Translations under genes and position numbers: made by a program
Part shown: piece after piece, positions 47,740 through 56,620 of the stretch
How the letters are laid out: the number at the start of each line of letters is the position of its first letter
Numbering within the stretch: position 1 is the stretch's first letter
Assembly (NCBI RefSeq): GCF_017591425.1
Contig: NW_024466307.1
Location: 1,920,001-1,984,000 of the forward strand
Direction of reading: 5' to 3'
Origin: Ochotona curzoniae
Taxonomy: Eukaryota > Chordata > Mammalia > Lagomorpha > Ochotonidae
Length of the DNA: 64,000 nt
Notes under the pieces: generated by a model
What the model saw: the letters and a program-made list of their open reading frames with translations, nothing else
What the model was told of the DNA's origin: nothing
Databases searched by the model: none

Positions 47740-47922
47740 CACTTCCGGCAGGTGGAAGCGCGAGGGCGGGCCGAGGGGCTGCGGAGGACCGCGGGGGACC
47801 CCGGCTAGAGGCGCGAGGGACGCCCCGAGAGTCGGCGACCCCGAAGTGGAGCCCGAGCCGGAGTCGGCGGAGCCCTCAGTCCCGCCAGGCGCCTGCCGCA
47901 CGTCCCGCCAGACCTGCTGCCG
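47740..47922 (+). other. Possible first exon of a divergent transcript
   Basis: On the plus strand, GC-rich sequence upstream of MTX3 ends in CTGCCG|GTAAGTCTG, a near-consensus splice donor (donor GT at 47923-47924). With ETS sites upstream, a bidirectional promoter is plausible. No conserved protein is seen, and the start is a guess. Confidence 0.3.
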
Positions 47923-48289
47923 GTAAGTCTGTTTCCTGACAGGGTTGTATTGGGAATGGCGACGCGGGCGCCCCGGCCGGGTTCCGGCCCAGTTCAGGGA
48001 GTCTTGGAAGACCCGACGGGGCAGGCCGTGCCGGGGTGGGGTCCCCTTCCCTGCTGGGGTCGGCCGCCCTCGGCTGCAGTCCTTCGTGGGTCCTACTCGG
48101 ACCCTTGGGGCTATTGAACGCCGGGTAAATATTTCTTGAATATAAAACCCCACCCTTATATATGTGTTTTAAATACTTAGGTGTTTGAGCGGTAGAATTA
48201 GAGAAATCTTCCATCCACATGGCCGCCACGCGTCTCCCACGTGGAAGGCAGGGACCCAAGGACTTGGGCGGCCACTTTTCCAGTTAGCT

Positions 48290-48488
48290 TTTTTTTTTGG
48301 AAAGTAACATAAAACGCTCTATTGGGGGGACGCAGGATATAGTCAAACAGGCCGAACCCCATGTCGTCCTTCTTATTCTCCTTCTCTTCCGCTGCTGCAG
48401 GGGCTGCACCAGCAGCCGGCTGCGGATCCCGGGGCAGCGGACTCGGCCACAGCCCCTCCAGCGGGCACACTGGCCAGCTTGCCAATGC
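48290..48488 (-). pseudogene. RPLP2: RPLP2 (60S acidic ribosomal protein P2) processed pseudogene, last exon
   Basis: Minus-strand sequence translates, across a frameshift, to GIGKLASVPAGGAVAES, then PAAGAAPAAAEEK, then DDMGFGLFD, which is the C-terminal half of ribosomal stalk protein P2. It lacks about eight codons of the acidic KKEESEESDDD stretch, has lost its stop (TAT for TAA), and is frameshifted between the two halves. An RPLP2-like 3' UTR with a mutated AATAGA signal follows, then a poly(A) tail (T-run 48289-48298 on plus). It ends upstream at CAG|GCATTGG, where the parent has an exon start. It is non-functional. Confidence 0.88.
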
Positions 48489-48795
48489 CTGCCGGAAGAC
48501 CGAGTGAGCTGGCCTGCACACACATGCCCCATGTGTGTCCCGAGTCCAGGACATGCCCACATGTGCATCCACTGACGCCTGGGACCAGGGAACCTAGTGG
48601 GGGTGGCCTAGGCTCCAGTCACTGGCAAGAGGGACAGCAGGACTTTGTGACCAACACCCTGCTGGAAGCTCACGGGCCAAAGGACCATGGTCACTGGGCC
48701 CCCTCCTTCCTCTCATCCCAGGGCCTGGCAGGAGATTTCCAGTAACCCTGCCAGGCCTGTGGCCACACCAGCCGCCCTGTGAGCACACACACACA

Positions 48796-48814
48796 CCCCC
48801 CCCCCCCCCCCCCC
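48796..48814 (+). repeat. C19 homopolymer beside a short (CA)n
   Basis: Nineteen consecutive C follow a (CA)n of about six units. It lies inside the RPLP2 retroinsertion, and its length is likely variable or uncertain in assembly. Confidence 0.9.
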
Positions 48815-48958
48815 GTACCCACGGCTGTGGGAGAGGCCCACATGCTCTAGTCCACCAGCGAATCCAGTTAGCTTTAACAGGGAGCTGGATCCAAAGCTGA
48901 GCAGCCAGGACCCCAGCTGGCACTCATGGGGGCTCATTGGGGTTGCAGCACCAGCCCC

Positions 48959-50689
48959 AATCACCAGCAATTTCTCAGAAAAACTTTTAAAGAGGAAACA
49001 AACAGGTGTGGGCAAGCATGACCCAGGTCCCTTGGGATCCCAAAGCTGTGGCTCGTGAATCTTTTTTCTGAAAGTTCTGGTAGTTTTTCTGGGTGGCCCT
49101 CCCTCCACTACACATACTCACACCTGCCCTGAGTCCCACCGAGCTTGGACCCATCCCCTTCAACAATTGAAAACCCCAAGGAAGTCCCTGGTCTAGTCCA
49201 CAGTCATGTGCTGGCGCTCCTTTACTGCAGACATGGCATGTGGCCTGCAGTGCCTGTTGGCTAAAGACTTTTCATGTAACAGGGGCTCCTCCTTCCCAAC
49301 CCCAGAGAGCCCGAGGCTGCCGGAGGGAACCCCAAGTTCTCTGAAGTGTGTCAGAGATGACATGTGTTTGGCAGCAGCTGTGGCCACAGCGCTCAAGCTC
49401 TGGGAGAATAGAGAGGGAAGAGGTGAGTTCTCTTCCAGGAGTTTGTAATCGGCGGAGGAGACACAGCACAGGGCAGGAACAAGTCAGGCCGTCACTGGAC
49501 ACTCACAAAGGCACGTCCTCTGGAGGCTGTGGATGGTGTCTGAAGAGTCCAGAGAAAAGAAGGTAGCTCAAGTGTCAGGTTCAAGTAATGGGCCTTCTTG
49601 TTTCTGGGTTATCCCAAGCTGTAAAGCTCCATGTGTGTTTAGTGCAGGCTGGATATATTATAGTAGACATACCCAGAGCCTAGGGTATTCCCAGACGGCG
49701 TGTGCAGGTGCGTTGGGGGGGAGAAGGTGGGGAGAGGTCAGGAGGCCATTTTTTGTGTCAGTGTGACTGTCTGCCTCCCTGCCGCCATTACATGCAGTGG
49801 TTTTCTTTGCATTAAGAAGTGAACTCTTCCCTTGGGGCTGGGCTGAGATGGAGAGTCCTGCACCACTGCATGCAGCTGGAGGACGTGCCCACAGAGGTGC
49901 CTTGTGCCCGGTGCCCAGCATCTGTCAGCGCTGGGATTCCTCCGCAGAGCCCACATTTGCTAGATGGGATGTTAAGCCTTAGAGTAGCTGATTGCACAAC
50001 AGGGTTGAGGATTGTTCCAGAGAACCCGTGTGGAAATCCGAAACCTTCAGAAGCCATGCCTGGTATGGGCGGTTGGGCCCTGCGCCTTTTCCTGGCTGCT
50101 GCAAAATCATTTCAGATTCCTACATGATCTGCAAAATGTTCGTGGGTGTGTGAGACGGCCTGAATCAGCTTCGTGATGAGTATTCCAGACTGTGTTTTCC
50201 CTGAAAAAGACATCTTATTTTTTAAAAGATGAACATTGAAAATGACTTCATCTGGTGCTAGTCACCTGAGCTCAGGGGACCAGGTCCTGGCACTATGCCT
50301 GTTCCTGTTAGGTGTATTAACGTAGAGGTTATGATGAGGGCACTGCTAGGATCTCATGGTCTGGATGATGGAGAAGCTGTGTCAGGGTTGTGATTGGTCA
50401 TTGTGCCGTGTGGTCCATTGTGGGAGGTTAAGCCGGAGAGCCGTGGAGGTGCCTATGGGCCTTAAGGTGCTGTGGCTGAGTCCCGTGCTCAGGTGTGGAG
50501 TCTTAGGGAGGAAGGCAACAGCTGTTGGCTCAAAGGCAGTGTGGCTTCCTGGCTTGACTTGGTTAGCCCTGTACCTGGGAGCTGGTCCCTCAGCTCAGGC
50601 TCCTGTTGCCCTAGGAGCTGTCACTGTGTGGTAAACACTCAGCAGGCACTGGCATCTGTGGAACCAGAAGTTGGCTTAAGTATTGGACG
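48959..50689. other. Intergenic DNA upstream of MTX3
   Basis: No gene or clear repeat was recognised. Exons of a divergent transcript could lie here but none can be shown. Confidence 0.5.
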
Positions 50690-50870
50690 TCACTCGTTGA
50701 GTCTTCACAGTGAGTCCTCGTTGGAGGTAACCATCATTTCCTGTTATTTTCAAGGAGGGACCATCAACATACAGATGTGAAAAGACTTTCTGAAGGTCAC
50801 ACAGCCACAAGGTGGGAGAGCTGGGATTTGAACCCAGGCAGTCAGGCTCTGAAGCACTGAATGAGTATCC
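50690..50870 (-). mobile_element. MIR element
   Basis: It contains the MIR core reversed: 'gaaggtcacacagccacaag', 'gggagagctgggatttgaac' and 'ccaggcagtcaggctctg'. Confidence 0.9.
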
Positions 50871-52224
50871 TGCTGTCCCCATAGCCTTCTAAGTAGTTGA
50901 TGTGGAAGTCCAGATGTTCTCATGGTGGCACTGTTGCTGCCATGATGTCACCATCATGACCTGAGTCATGTTTGTGTAGCATTAAGCCTTTCAATAAATT
51001 CATTAAACAACTGCCGTGCGTCCCGCGCCCTACATTGCAGTCTGGGGATTCACACTCAAAGGATGGCTAATGCAACAGGTCTCTTGTTTGAGATCACCAG
51101 AATCTGATAGGAGGTGGCGTTTGGCTTGCTCTGGCTTTAAAGAAGTGCCTTAGCAGTTCTGCAGTGCTTGGCAAAGGTCCTATGAAAGAAGCAGGCCGCT
51201 AGCTGACCTTTAAGCATAAATCCTTGGAATCAGAGTAGCTCACAAGAAGGCCTCCACATTGACCATGCTGCATTGGCAAGGGTGTGGAAATGAGGGGGAC
51301 CCTGCCAAGGATCTGAAGAGAAGTGAGCAGATGCTATTAAATGGGAAATTTCTCTAGGCCTGTGGTTCTTGGAGGTGCAAGGGACAGGGACCTCACCTGG
51401 GTGTGGACTTCTTGCAGGCAGTGTTTAGAGGTGGAGCGCAGCCTGAGAGGAATATGTTGGGCCATGAAAAAAGGCGAACATTTTAGAGAACACGCCAGCA
51501 TTTCCTAAAAAGTCAGGGGAACGGGCGACTGCTGAGCACGTGTGCAGTCAAGTTTGTATTGAGGAAGTCCAGCATAATTGCATTAAAATTCCATCTCAGT
51601 GAGGTTGGTTCCAGAATGGAAAGGGGTCCATTTGCATTTTGCCGTTTGTGGAGGTCTGATCATCAGGGCCAGAGCAGGATGGCGAAGGAGGGACAGGGCC
51701 CTGAGAATTGCCTGAGGAACTGAAGGGTGAAACACAAGTTTCAGTACTGTCCAGCTTGATGTGTACAGTGGCTTCCTGCACAGTGACTTTGGTGCCCAGG
51801 AGTGTAATGGGGACCAGGTTCTTTCACTGACTTGGCAGCTACACCAGGCCACCAGGCAGTGGTCAGTCTTGGAAGATTCATGTTGCTGTGGCAGCCTGGG
51901 AACCTTCTGTCTCAAATACAGCAAAAACTAAGATGCTGTCCTTGACATGATACTCAGTTTATGTTGAGAAAACAACGTAGTTACTCTTAAAAGTAGAGAA
52001 CCGGGTAAAGGACCCTAAACAAGAACCTTCGCTCAAAGTGGCAGGTCAGCACTAGGCTGTGTCGACATGCATGTTGATTGTAGCACCAAGGGAAGCCACT
52101 AAGGAAGCCACTGCAGCAATCTACACCCAAAACACTAAACCCACCAAAGCAGAATGTCTTTAAGGCCCACACAACCCAAAAGCAGGCATGTGCACCCATG
52201 TGTGTGGGGATGAGGAGACGGTGA
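50871..52224. other. Intergenic DNA without a recognisable gene
   Basis: A 'tttcaataaattcattaaac' patch lies near 50990. The rest shows nothing that I recognise. Confidence 0.5.
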
Positions 52225-52384
52225 TACACTCGCTGAGAAGAAACAGAAAACAAATAGTGACAAATACAAGCCTAAAATACCAGTGATTGCTCTAAATGTA
52301 ATGGTCCAAATGCACTAGTGAAAAGGCAGAGATTAAGTGTAAATTTAAAAATGCCAACCAAATATACACTATTAATAGGAAACT
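52225..52384 (+). mobile_element. Old L1 ORF2 start, left of the FTSJ1 insertion
   Basis: 'gctctaaatgtaatggtcca', 'aatgcactagtgaaaaggca' and 'gagattaag' match the beginning of L1 ORF2. The element continues beyond the retrocopy. Confidence 0.7.
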
Positions 52385-54299
52385 TCTTTCCAGGTTGGGA
52401 CCAGGTCTCGCCGCTACGTGGGCTGCCCACTGTGCAACTCGGTCAGCCGGGATCACCTGTGATTGGTGTTCAGGGCTGCTCTGCACACAAACTGAAGCCT
52501 GACCTGTCCTCACCGGCTTGCAAGCAGAGCAACTGCCTTCTTTCTGCTCCCCCCGACTCGGAAAGCCAAGGTAGGACCCCGGGTGCCAAGGACGTGTGTC
52601 CAATGCAGGACTCTTCACTGTCCTGCCAGTGAACAAAGAAACGTGGACCCTCTGCCACCTCTAGGTATTGCAGCTGCACAGTCCCAGCAGCTGGCACCTG
52701 GTGGCCTTCTGACTGCAGGGAGGTGACAGCAGAGTCCCCTAGATACTGATTGGCTCCTGGGCCAGCAGCGTGTGAGATGGGACGTACGTCGAAAGACAAG
52801 CGGGATGTCTACTACCGCCTGGCCAAGGAGAACGGCTGGCGTGCCCGCAGCGCCTTCAAGCTGCTGCAGCTGGATGAGGAATTCCAGATCTTTAAGGGTG
52901 TGACACGGGCTGTTGACCTGTGTGCAGCCCCAGGCAGCTGGAGCCAGGTTCTGAGCCGGAAGATTGGGGCCCAGGGGCCTGGCCGAGTGGTGGCTGTGGA
53001 CCTACAGGCTATGGCTCCACTGCCAGGTGTGATCCAGATCCAGGGGGACATCACCCAGCTGTCCACTGCCGAGGAGATCATCCGGCACCTGGAGGGCTGC
53101 CTGGCGGACCTGGTGGTGTGTGATGGGGCTCCCGATGTGACTGGGCTCCATGACGTTGATGAGTACATGCAGGCCCAGCTGCTCGTGGCGGCTCTGAACA
53201 TCGCCACACACGTCCTAAAGCCAGGAGGCTGCTTCGTGGCCAAGATCTTTCGCGGCCGAGATGTGACACTTCTCTACAACCAGCTGCGTGTCTTCTTCCC
53301 CAGTGTTCTGTGTGCCAAGCCCAAGAGCAGCCGCCACTCCAGCATCGAGGCCTTTGCCGTCTGCCAGGGCTACGACCCTCCCGAGGGCTTCCGGCCAGAC
53401 CTGAGCCAGCCCCTGCTGGGCCAATCCTACGATGTCAGCCAGCTGGCTGGGCCCACCCGCGTCATTGTGCCTTTTGTCATTTGTGGGGACCTCAGCGCCT
53501 ATGACTCGGACTGCAGTTACCCACTGGAGCAACAAGATGGCTCTGAGCATAAGTACAGCCCCCCCCACAGAACCCCCCTTCCCTCTCCCACGCCAGGGGG
53601 CCTGTGCGTTGAAGAAGGGATGGATAGCCAAAGAGTTCCACCCTCAGGCCTATCCCGGCAACAGAGTGGACATGTGGTCCCAACCCCTGGCCACCCCTCA
53701 GTACCACATCCTGCTTGCCCCTAGATGGCAGATAGTAAGACTGAAAAGGATTGTTCACATTCCATTTGCTGACAGTCTGATAAAAACACTGACGCTGCTC
53801 GGTACCAGGAAAGACAAATTGTGAGTTGATCCTAGTAACAAAATCATGTCAACTGTGGGCCTGAGCAAACAGGGCACAGGTTGGAGTTTGCAGTGGCCAC
53901 CACAGGGACGCGAGGAAAGCAGCAGAATATAGGTGTGCGGGATTCCTGATGGGCCCTGCCTCTTGTCTGCCTCTGCCGAGGTGTGCTTATGTCCACAATT
54001 TCCCCAGAAAATAGATTTGTAGCCTGCATAAAGGATAGCTGTGAGTGACGGAGGAAATCCCACTTACTTTGATGAATGAATGAAATTTAGCTTGATTCCC
54101 AGTTATAAATGCTGGCAACAAATCACAGTAGAAAAAAAGCATCACCTTCAATTTTCCCACCAATACAAAAAACCCTTATTTCATGTTACAGTTGGAGGTA
54201 TATAACAATATTATTTATATTTGTCATCACTGTGAATGATAGCAGATTTCATAATTTGATGTCCTAATGAAAAAGAACCACTCCCCCTCCAAAAAAAAA
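52385..54299 (+). mobile_element. Full extent of the FTSJ1 processed retrocopy (UTRs and poly(A))
   Basis: The copy appears to include about 390 bp of 5' UTR-like sequence, the reading frame, about 0.5 kb of 3' UTR and an A9 tail at 54291-54299. A degenerate poly(A) signal (AATGAA near 54266) lies about 20 nt before the tail. Old L1 ORF2 sequence ends at about 52384 and resumes at about 54300, so the copy landed inside an L1. I could not define a convincing target-site duplication. The 5' edge is approximate. Confidence 0.65.
52777..53724 (+). pseudogene. FTSJ1: FTSJ1 retrocopy: intronless 2'-O-methyltransferase ORF with frameshifted tail
   Basis: FTSJ1 (yeast Trm7) 2'-O-methylates positions 32 and 34 of the anticodon loop of tRNA-Phe, tRNA-Trp and others, in the cytoplasm with THADA or WDR6. 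The frame starts at ATG 52777 (good Kozak context GAGATGG) with [13 protein letters not shown] and is uninterrupted for about 261 codons. This covers the whole Rossmann domain. The SAM loop reads [11 protein letters not shown], and the catalytic tetrad is present as K28, D116, K156 and E191. It has no introns, while the parent gene is multi-exon, so this is a processed copy. The FTSJ1 frame breaks in an eight-C run at 53559-53566; the frame continuing from 52777 stops at TAG 53722-53724 after 315 codons with an unrelated tail. A second frameshift lies near 53722. It is called a pseudogene by default, but a functional retrogene is possible. Confidence 0.85.
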
Positions 54300-55275
54300 G
54301 CTTAATCCAACGTAAACATGTAAGTAGGTTGAAGATAAAAAGATGAAAAGACTTTATATCATGAAAACATTAGTCAGGAAGGAAAAGCATGTGTGGATAT
54401 ACCAACATCAGAGACGAAATTTAAAGGCGAAGTGATTGCTATGGACAAGCAGGACATTGCATTGCTCCGTCAAGAAGACAGCCATGCTGAATGTGTGCAC
54501 CAAGAAACAAGGCTTTAAGAGGCACTGTTGATGATAATGGAGGAAGAACTGGTCTGTAACCATAGTTGAATAGCCGCATCCCCACCCTCAGCAGTGGATG
54601 AAACTGCTGGACAGAGAGTAAGTGAAGTTGCAGGTGAATTGAACAGGACCAAGTGAACATTTAAGACCGTTCCACCCAACATGAACACAGGTCCTTTCCG
54701 TACACCCCTGGAACATTCTCCAGCTTTAAACTATCTTATGTCAGAGAGCAAATCCCAACTGGAATTTGTAAAATTCGTAGTTAATTTACTCTCTGATGAC
54801 GCTAAAATCAAGTTAGAAAGTAATCAGTAACAGAATCAGAATAGCCAAACCCTTGGAAATTAAACAGTATAATTTCTACTTGCAATTAGTGGATCAAAGA
54901 GTCTCAGTGGAGAAAGAAATGCATTCGGAAGAATGATGATAGAGATACAGTATACCCCAGTAAGAGAATGAAGAGTTAGGCCACAGTCTGGGAGAGCTTT
55001 TCAAAGTACATACTTAGGCAAGGACCACTGTCTATAATATACAAGAACTCTTAACACTCAACAGAGGAACAAACAACTACGTCTATATAAACATACTTCA
55101 CCAAAGGGGATGTGTAGGTGGGGAAACATCTGGAAAAGCAATCTGTATCATTTGTCTTTATGGAATTACAAGTTAAATCAACAGTGGGATGTCACCATGC
55201 ACCTGTTAGGATGGCTGAGATAGGAAAAATTGACAGCACTTTACTCCTTTGCAGGATATTCAACAACAGTTACTG
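54300..55275 (+). mobile_element. Old L1 ORF2 segments, right of the FTSJ1 insertion
   Basis: 'taggttgaagataaaaagat', 'gtcaagaagacagccatgct', 'acacccctggaacattctcc', 'cttggaaattaaacagtata' and 'caccaaaggggatgtgtagg' occur in L1 ORF2 order, with internal deletions. No frame is open. Confidence 0.8.
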
Positions 55276-55314
55276 CCGGGGAGTACAAAAGTGCCGAGGC
55301 GGCTCTGCAGTGTC

Positions 55315-55440
55315 TTCCAGAGCCAGACATTGTCCTGTGTTAGGGACTGGATTATTCCCCTCCAAGGAGAGGCTTAGGAGTCCTACCCCAGGACCTGTGA
55401 GTGGGACTATGAGATCGTGTGGAATTAGGATAGGTCCCCC
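55315..55440 (+). mobile_element. LTR-like fragment between L1 pieces
   Basis: 'gtgttagggactggattatt', 'aggagtcctaccccaggacc' and 'tgtgagtgggactatgag' resemble the start of a MaLR-like LTR. The assignment is weak. Confidence 0.35.
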
Positions 55441-55489
55441 CGCCCCCACCTGGCATTCCTAGGGGACGGGAGGCAGACACACAGACCAC

Positions 55490-55785
55490 AATGCACGAAG
55501 CTAAATGAAGACAGAGTCTGTGAAACTGTCTAATCTAGTTCGACATTCTGGAAGCTGCAGAGCCCTAGAGACAGGTTTAAAAAGCAGGGCCTGCCAGGGC
55601 TCTCTGAGGGAGTGGAGGCTGGGAGGGTGGAGGCTGAGAGGTGAAAGACTGGGCGCTAGGGAGGGCGGGCTGGTTCCCTGTAGTGGAAATGTGCTATGCC
55701 TTTGTCTAAACTCATGGAATTGTACAGCACAAAGCGAGACTTTTAATGAATGTAAAATGAAGGAATAGCTTAGGTGGTTGGGGGC
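55490..55785 (+). mobile_element. L1 3' end fragment
   Basis: 'gttcgacattctggaagctg', 'gacaggtttaaaaagcaggg' and 'aaactcatggaattgtacag' match the extreme 3' part of old L1M elements. Confidence 0.65.
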
Positions 55786-56229
55786 TTTCAGGGTGGGGTG
55801 CAGACTGTGATGGAAGAATCTGTGATTCCCTAAAAGTGCAGTGGTGGTGACCCAGGTAACCCTGGAAAAGAGTGTAGCCTTCCAGAGTGAGGGTCAGAGT
55901 GGCGCAGGAGCTCTTTGCTCTGGCTGCTCTCTGTGTTCCCCAGAGAGAGGGTATGAATTTCTGCCCAGCCCTGCATGTACACACTCATGGACTGATTGGA
56001 TGCGGGTGGTGGGAGAGGGCACCTGCGTAAAGTACAGACGTCTGAACCAAGTGTGGACTTCAGCCATAGTGCAACAGTGCTGTCTGTTAACTGCACATGA
56101 ACCGCCAGTGGGAGATGCAAAAGAACTTGTGAAGGAGCTGAAAAGGCAGAAGACTGACTTGGATAAACCACGTGTTTGGCAGATGATTCATCTGGAACAT
56201 ACAAAGGATCCTCAAAACTCAGCAATACA

Positions 56230-56620
56230 GTAAACAACATGCTGCTTTATGACCCAACAATTGCAATGCTGGATTTATCCAGAAAAAAATCTATGTTAAA
56301 AAAAAGTAAGCCATGTACGCAAGCATTCATAACAGTTTTACTTTTGATTGCCCAAAATAAGAAACAGCCTCAGCATCCTTGACTAGGTAGATGGTTAACT
56401 ACAATGTGGAATACCATGGACTGCTACCCAGCAATAAAAAGAAGCAACCAGTTGTTGCATACAACTCAGATGGATTGTGAGAATTATCAAGGTAGATTTA
56501 AAAAGCCCATCTCAGGAAGTTATATATTGTACAATTACACTTATGTAATATTCCTGAAATAATATGAGAGGAAGCAGTTGAAGGATTCCAGAGGTCGGGG
56601 ATGTGGTGTGGACGGGGATG
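56230..56620 (+). mobile_element. L1 3' region fragment
   Basis: 'tttatgacccaacaattgca', 'ggatttatccagaaaaaaat', 'gcaagcattcataacagttt' and 'ctacccagcaataaaaagaa' are standard old-L1 3' words. Its order relative to 55490-55785 suggests two L1 insertions or a rearrangement. Confidence 0.8.

Larger units (their letters stand above)
47390..48130. promoter_or_regulatory. CpG island and promoter of MTX3
   Basis: A dense CpG, G+C-rich block covers MTX3 exon 1 and about 440 bp upstream. There is no TATA box near the start, as expected for a housekeeping CpG promoter. ETS-like sites CCGGAAG (about 47718-47724) and CACTTCCGG (about 47749-47757), and a YY1-like motif over the start codon, are visible. 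The transcription start is inferred to lie about 47700-47760. Confidence 0.8.
48277..48875 (-). mobile_element. Whole RPLP2 retroinsertion with target-site duplication
   Basis: A 13-bp direct repeat 'tccagttagcttt' occurs at 48279-48291 and 48863-48875. It flanks a T-run, the RPLP2 last exon and about 370 bp of further sequence, and the host C-SINE resumes exactly after the second copy. The extra 370 bp ends at a canonical acceptor against the exon, so I infer retained intron sequence (a semi-processed copy). It includes a CA and C19 tract. Confidence 0.7.
48165..48958 (-). mobile_element. C-SINE split by the RPLP2 retroinsertion
   Basis: The left part (48165-48291) is tail and body ('gaaatcttccatccacatgg', 'cccacgtggaaggcaggga'). 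The right part (48864-48958) continues 'aacagggagctggatccaaa' to the head. The break coincides with the 13-bp duplication. Confidence 0.82.

Noticed and set aside
47290..48153. A 287-codon minus-strand open frame at the MTX3 promoter
   Set aside because: It is MTX3 5' flank, exon 1 in another frame, intron 1 and part of exon 2 read through. CpG islands lack stops.
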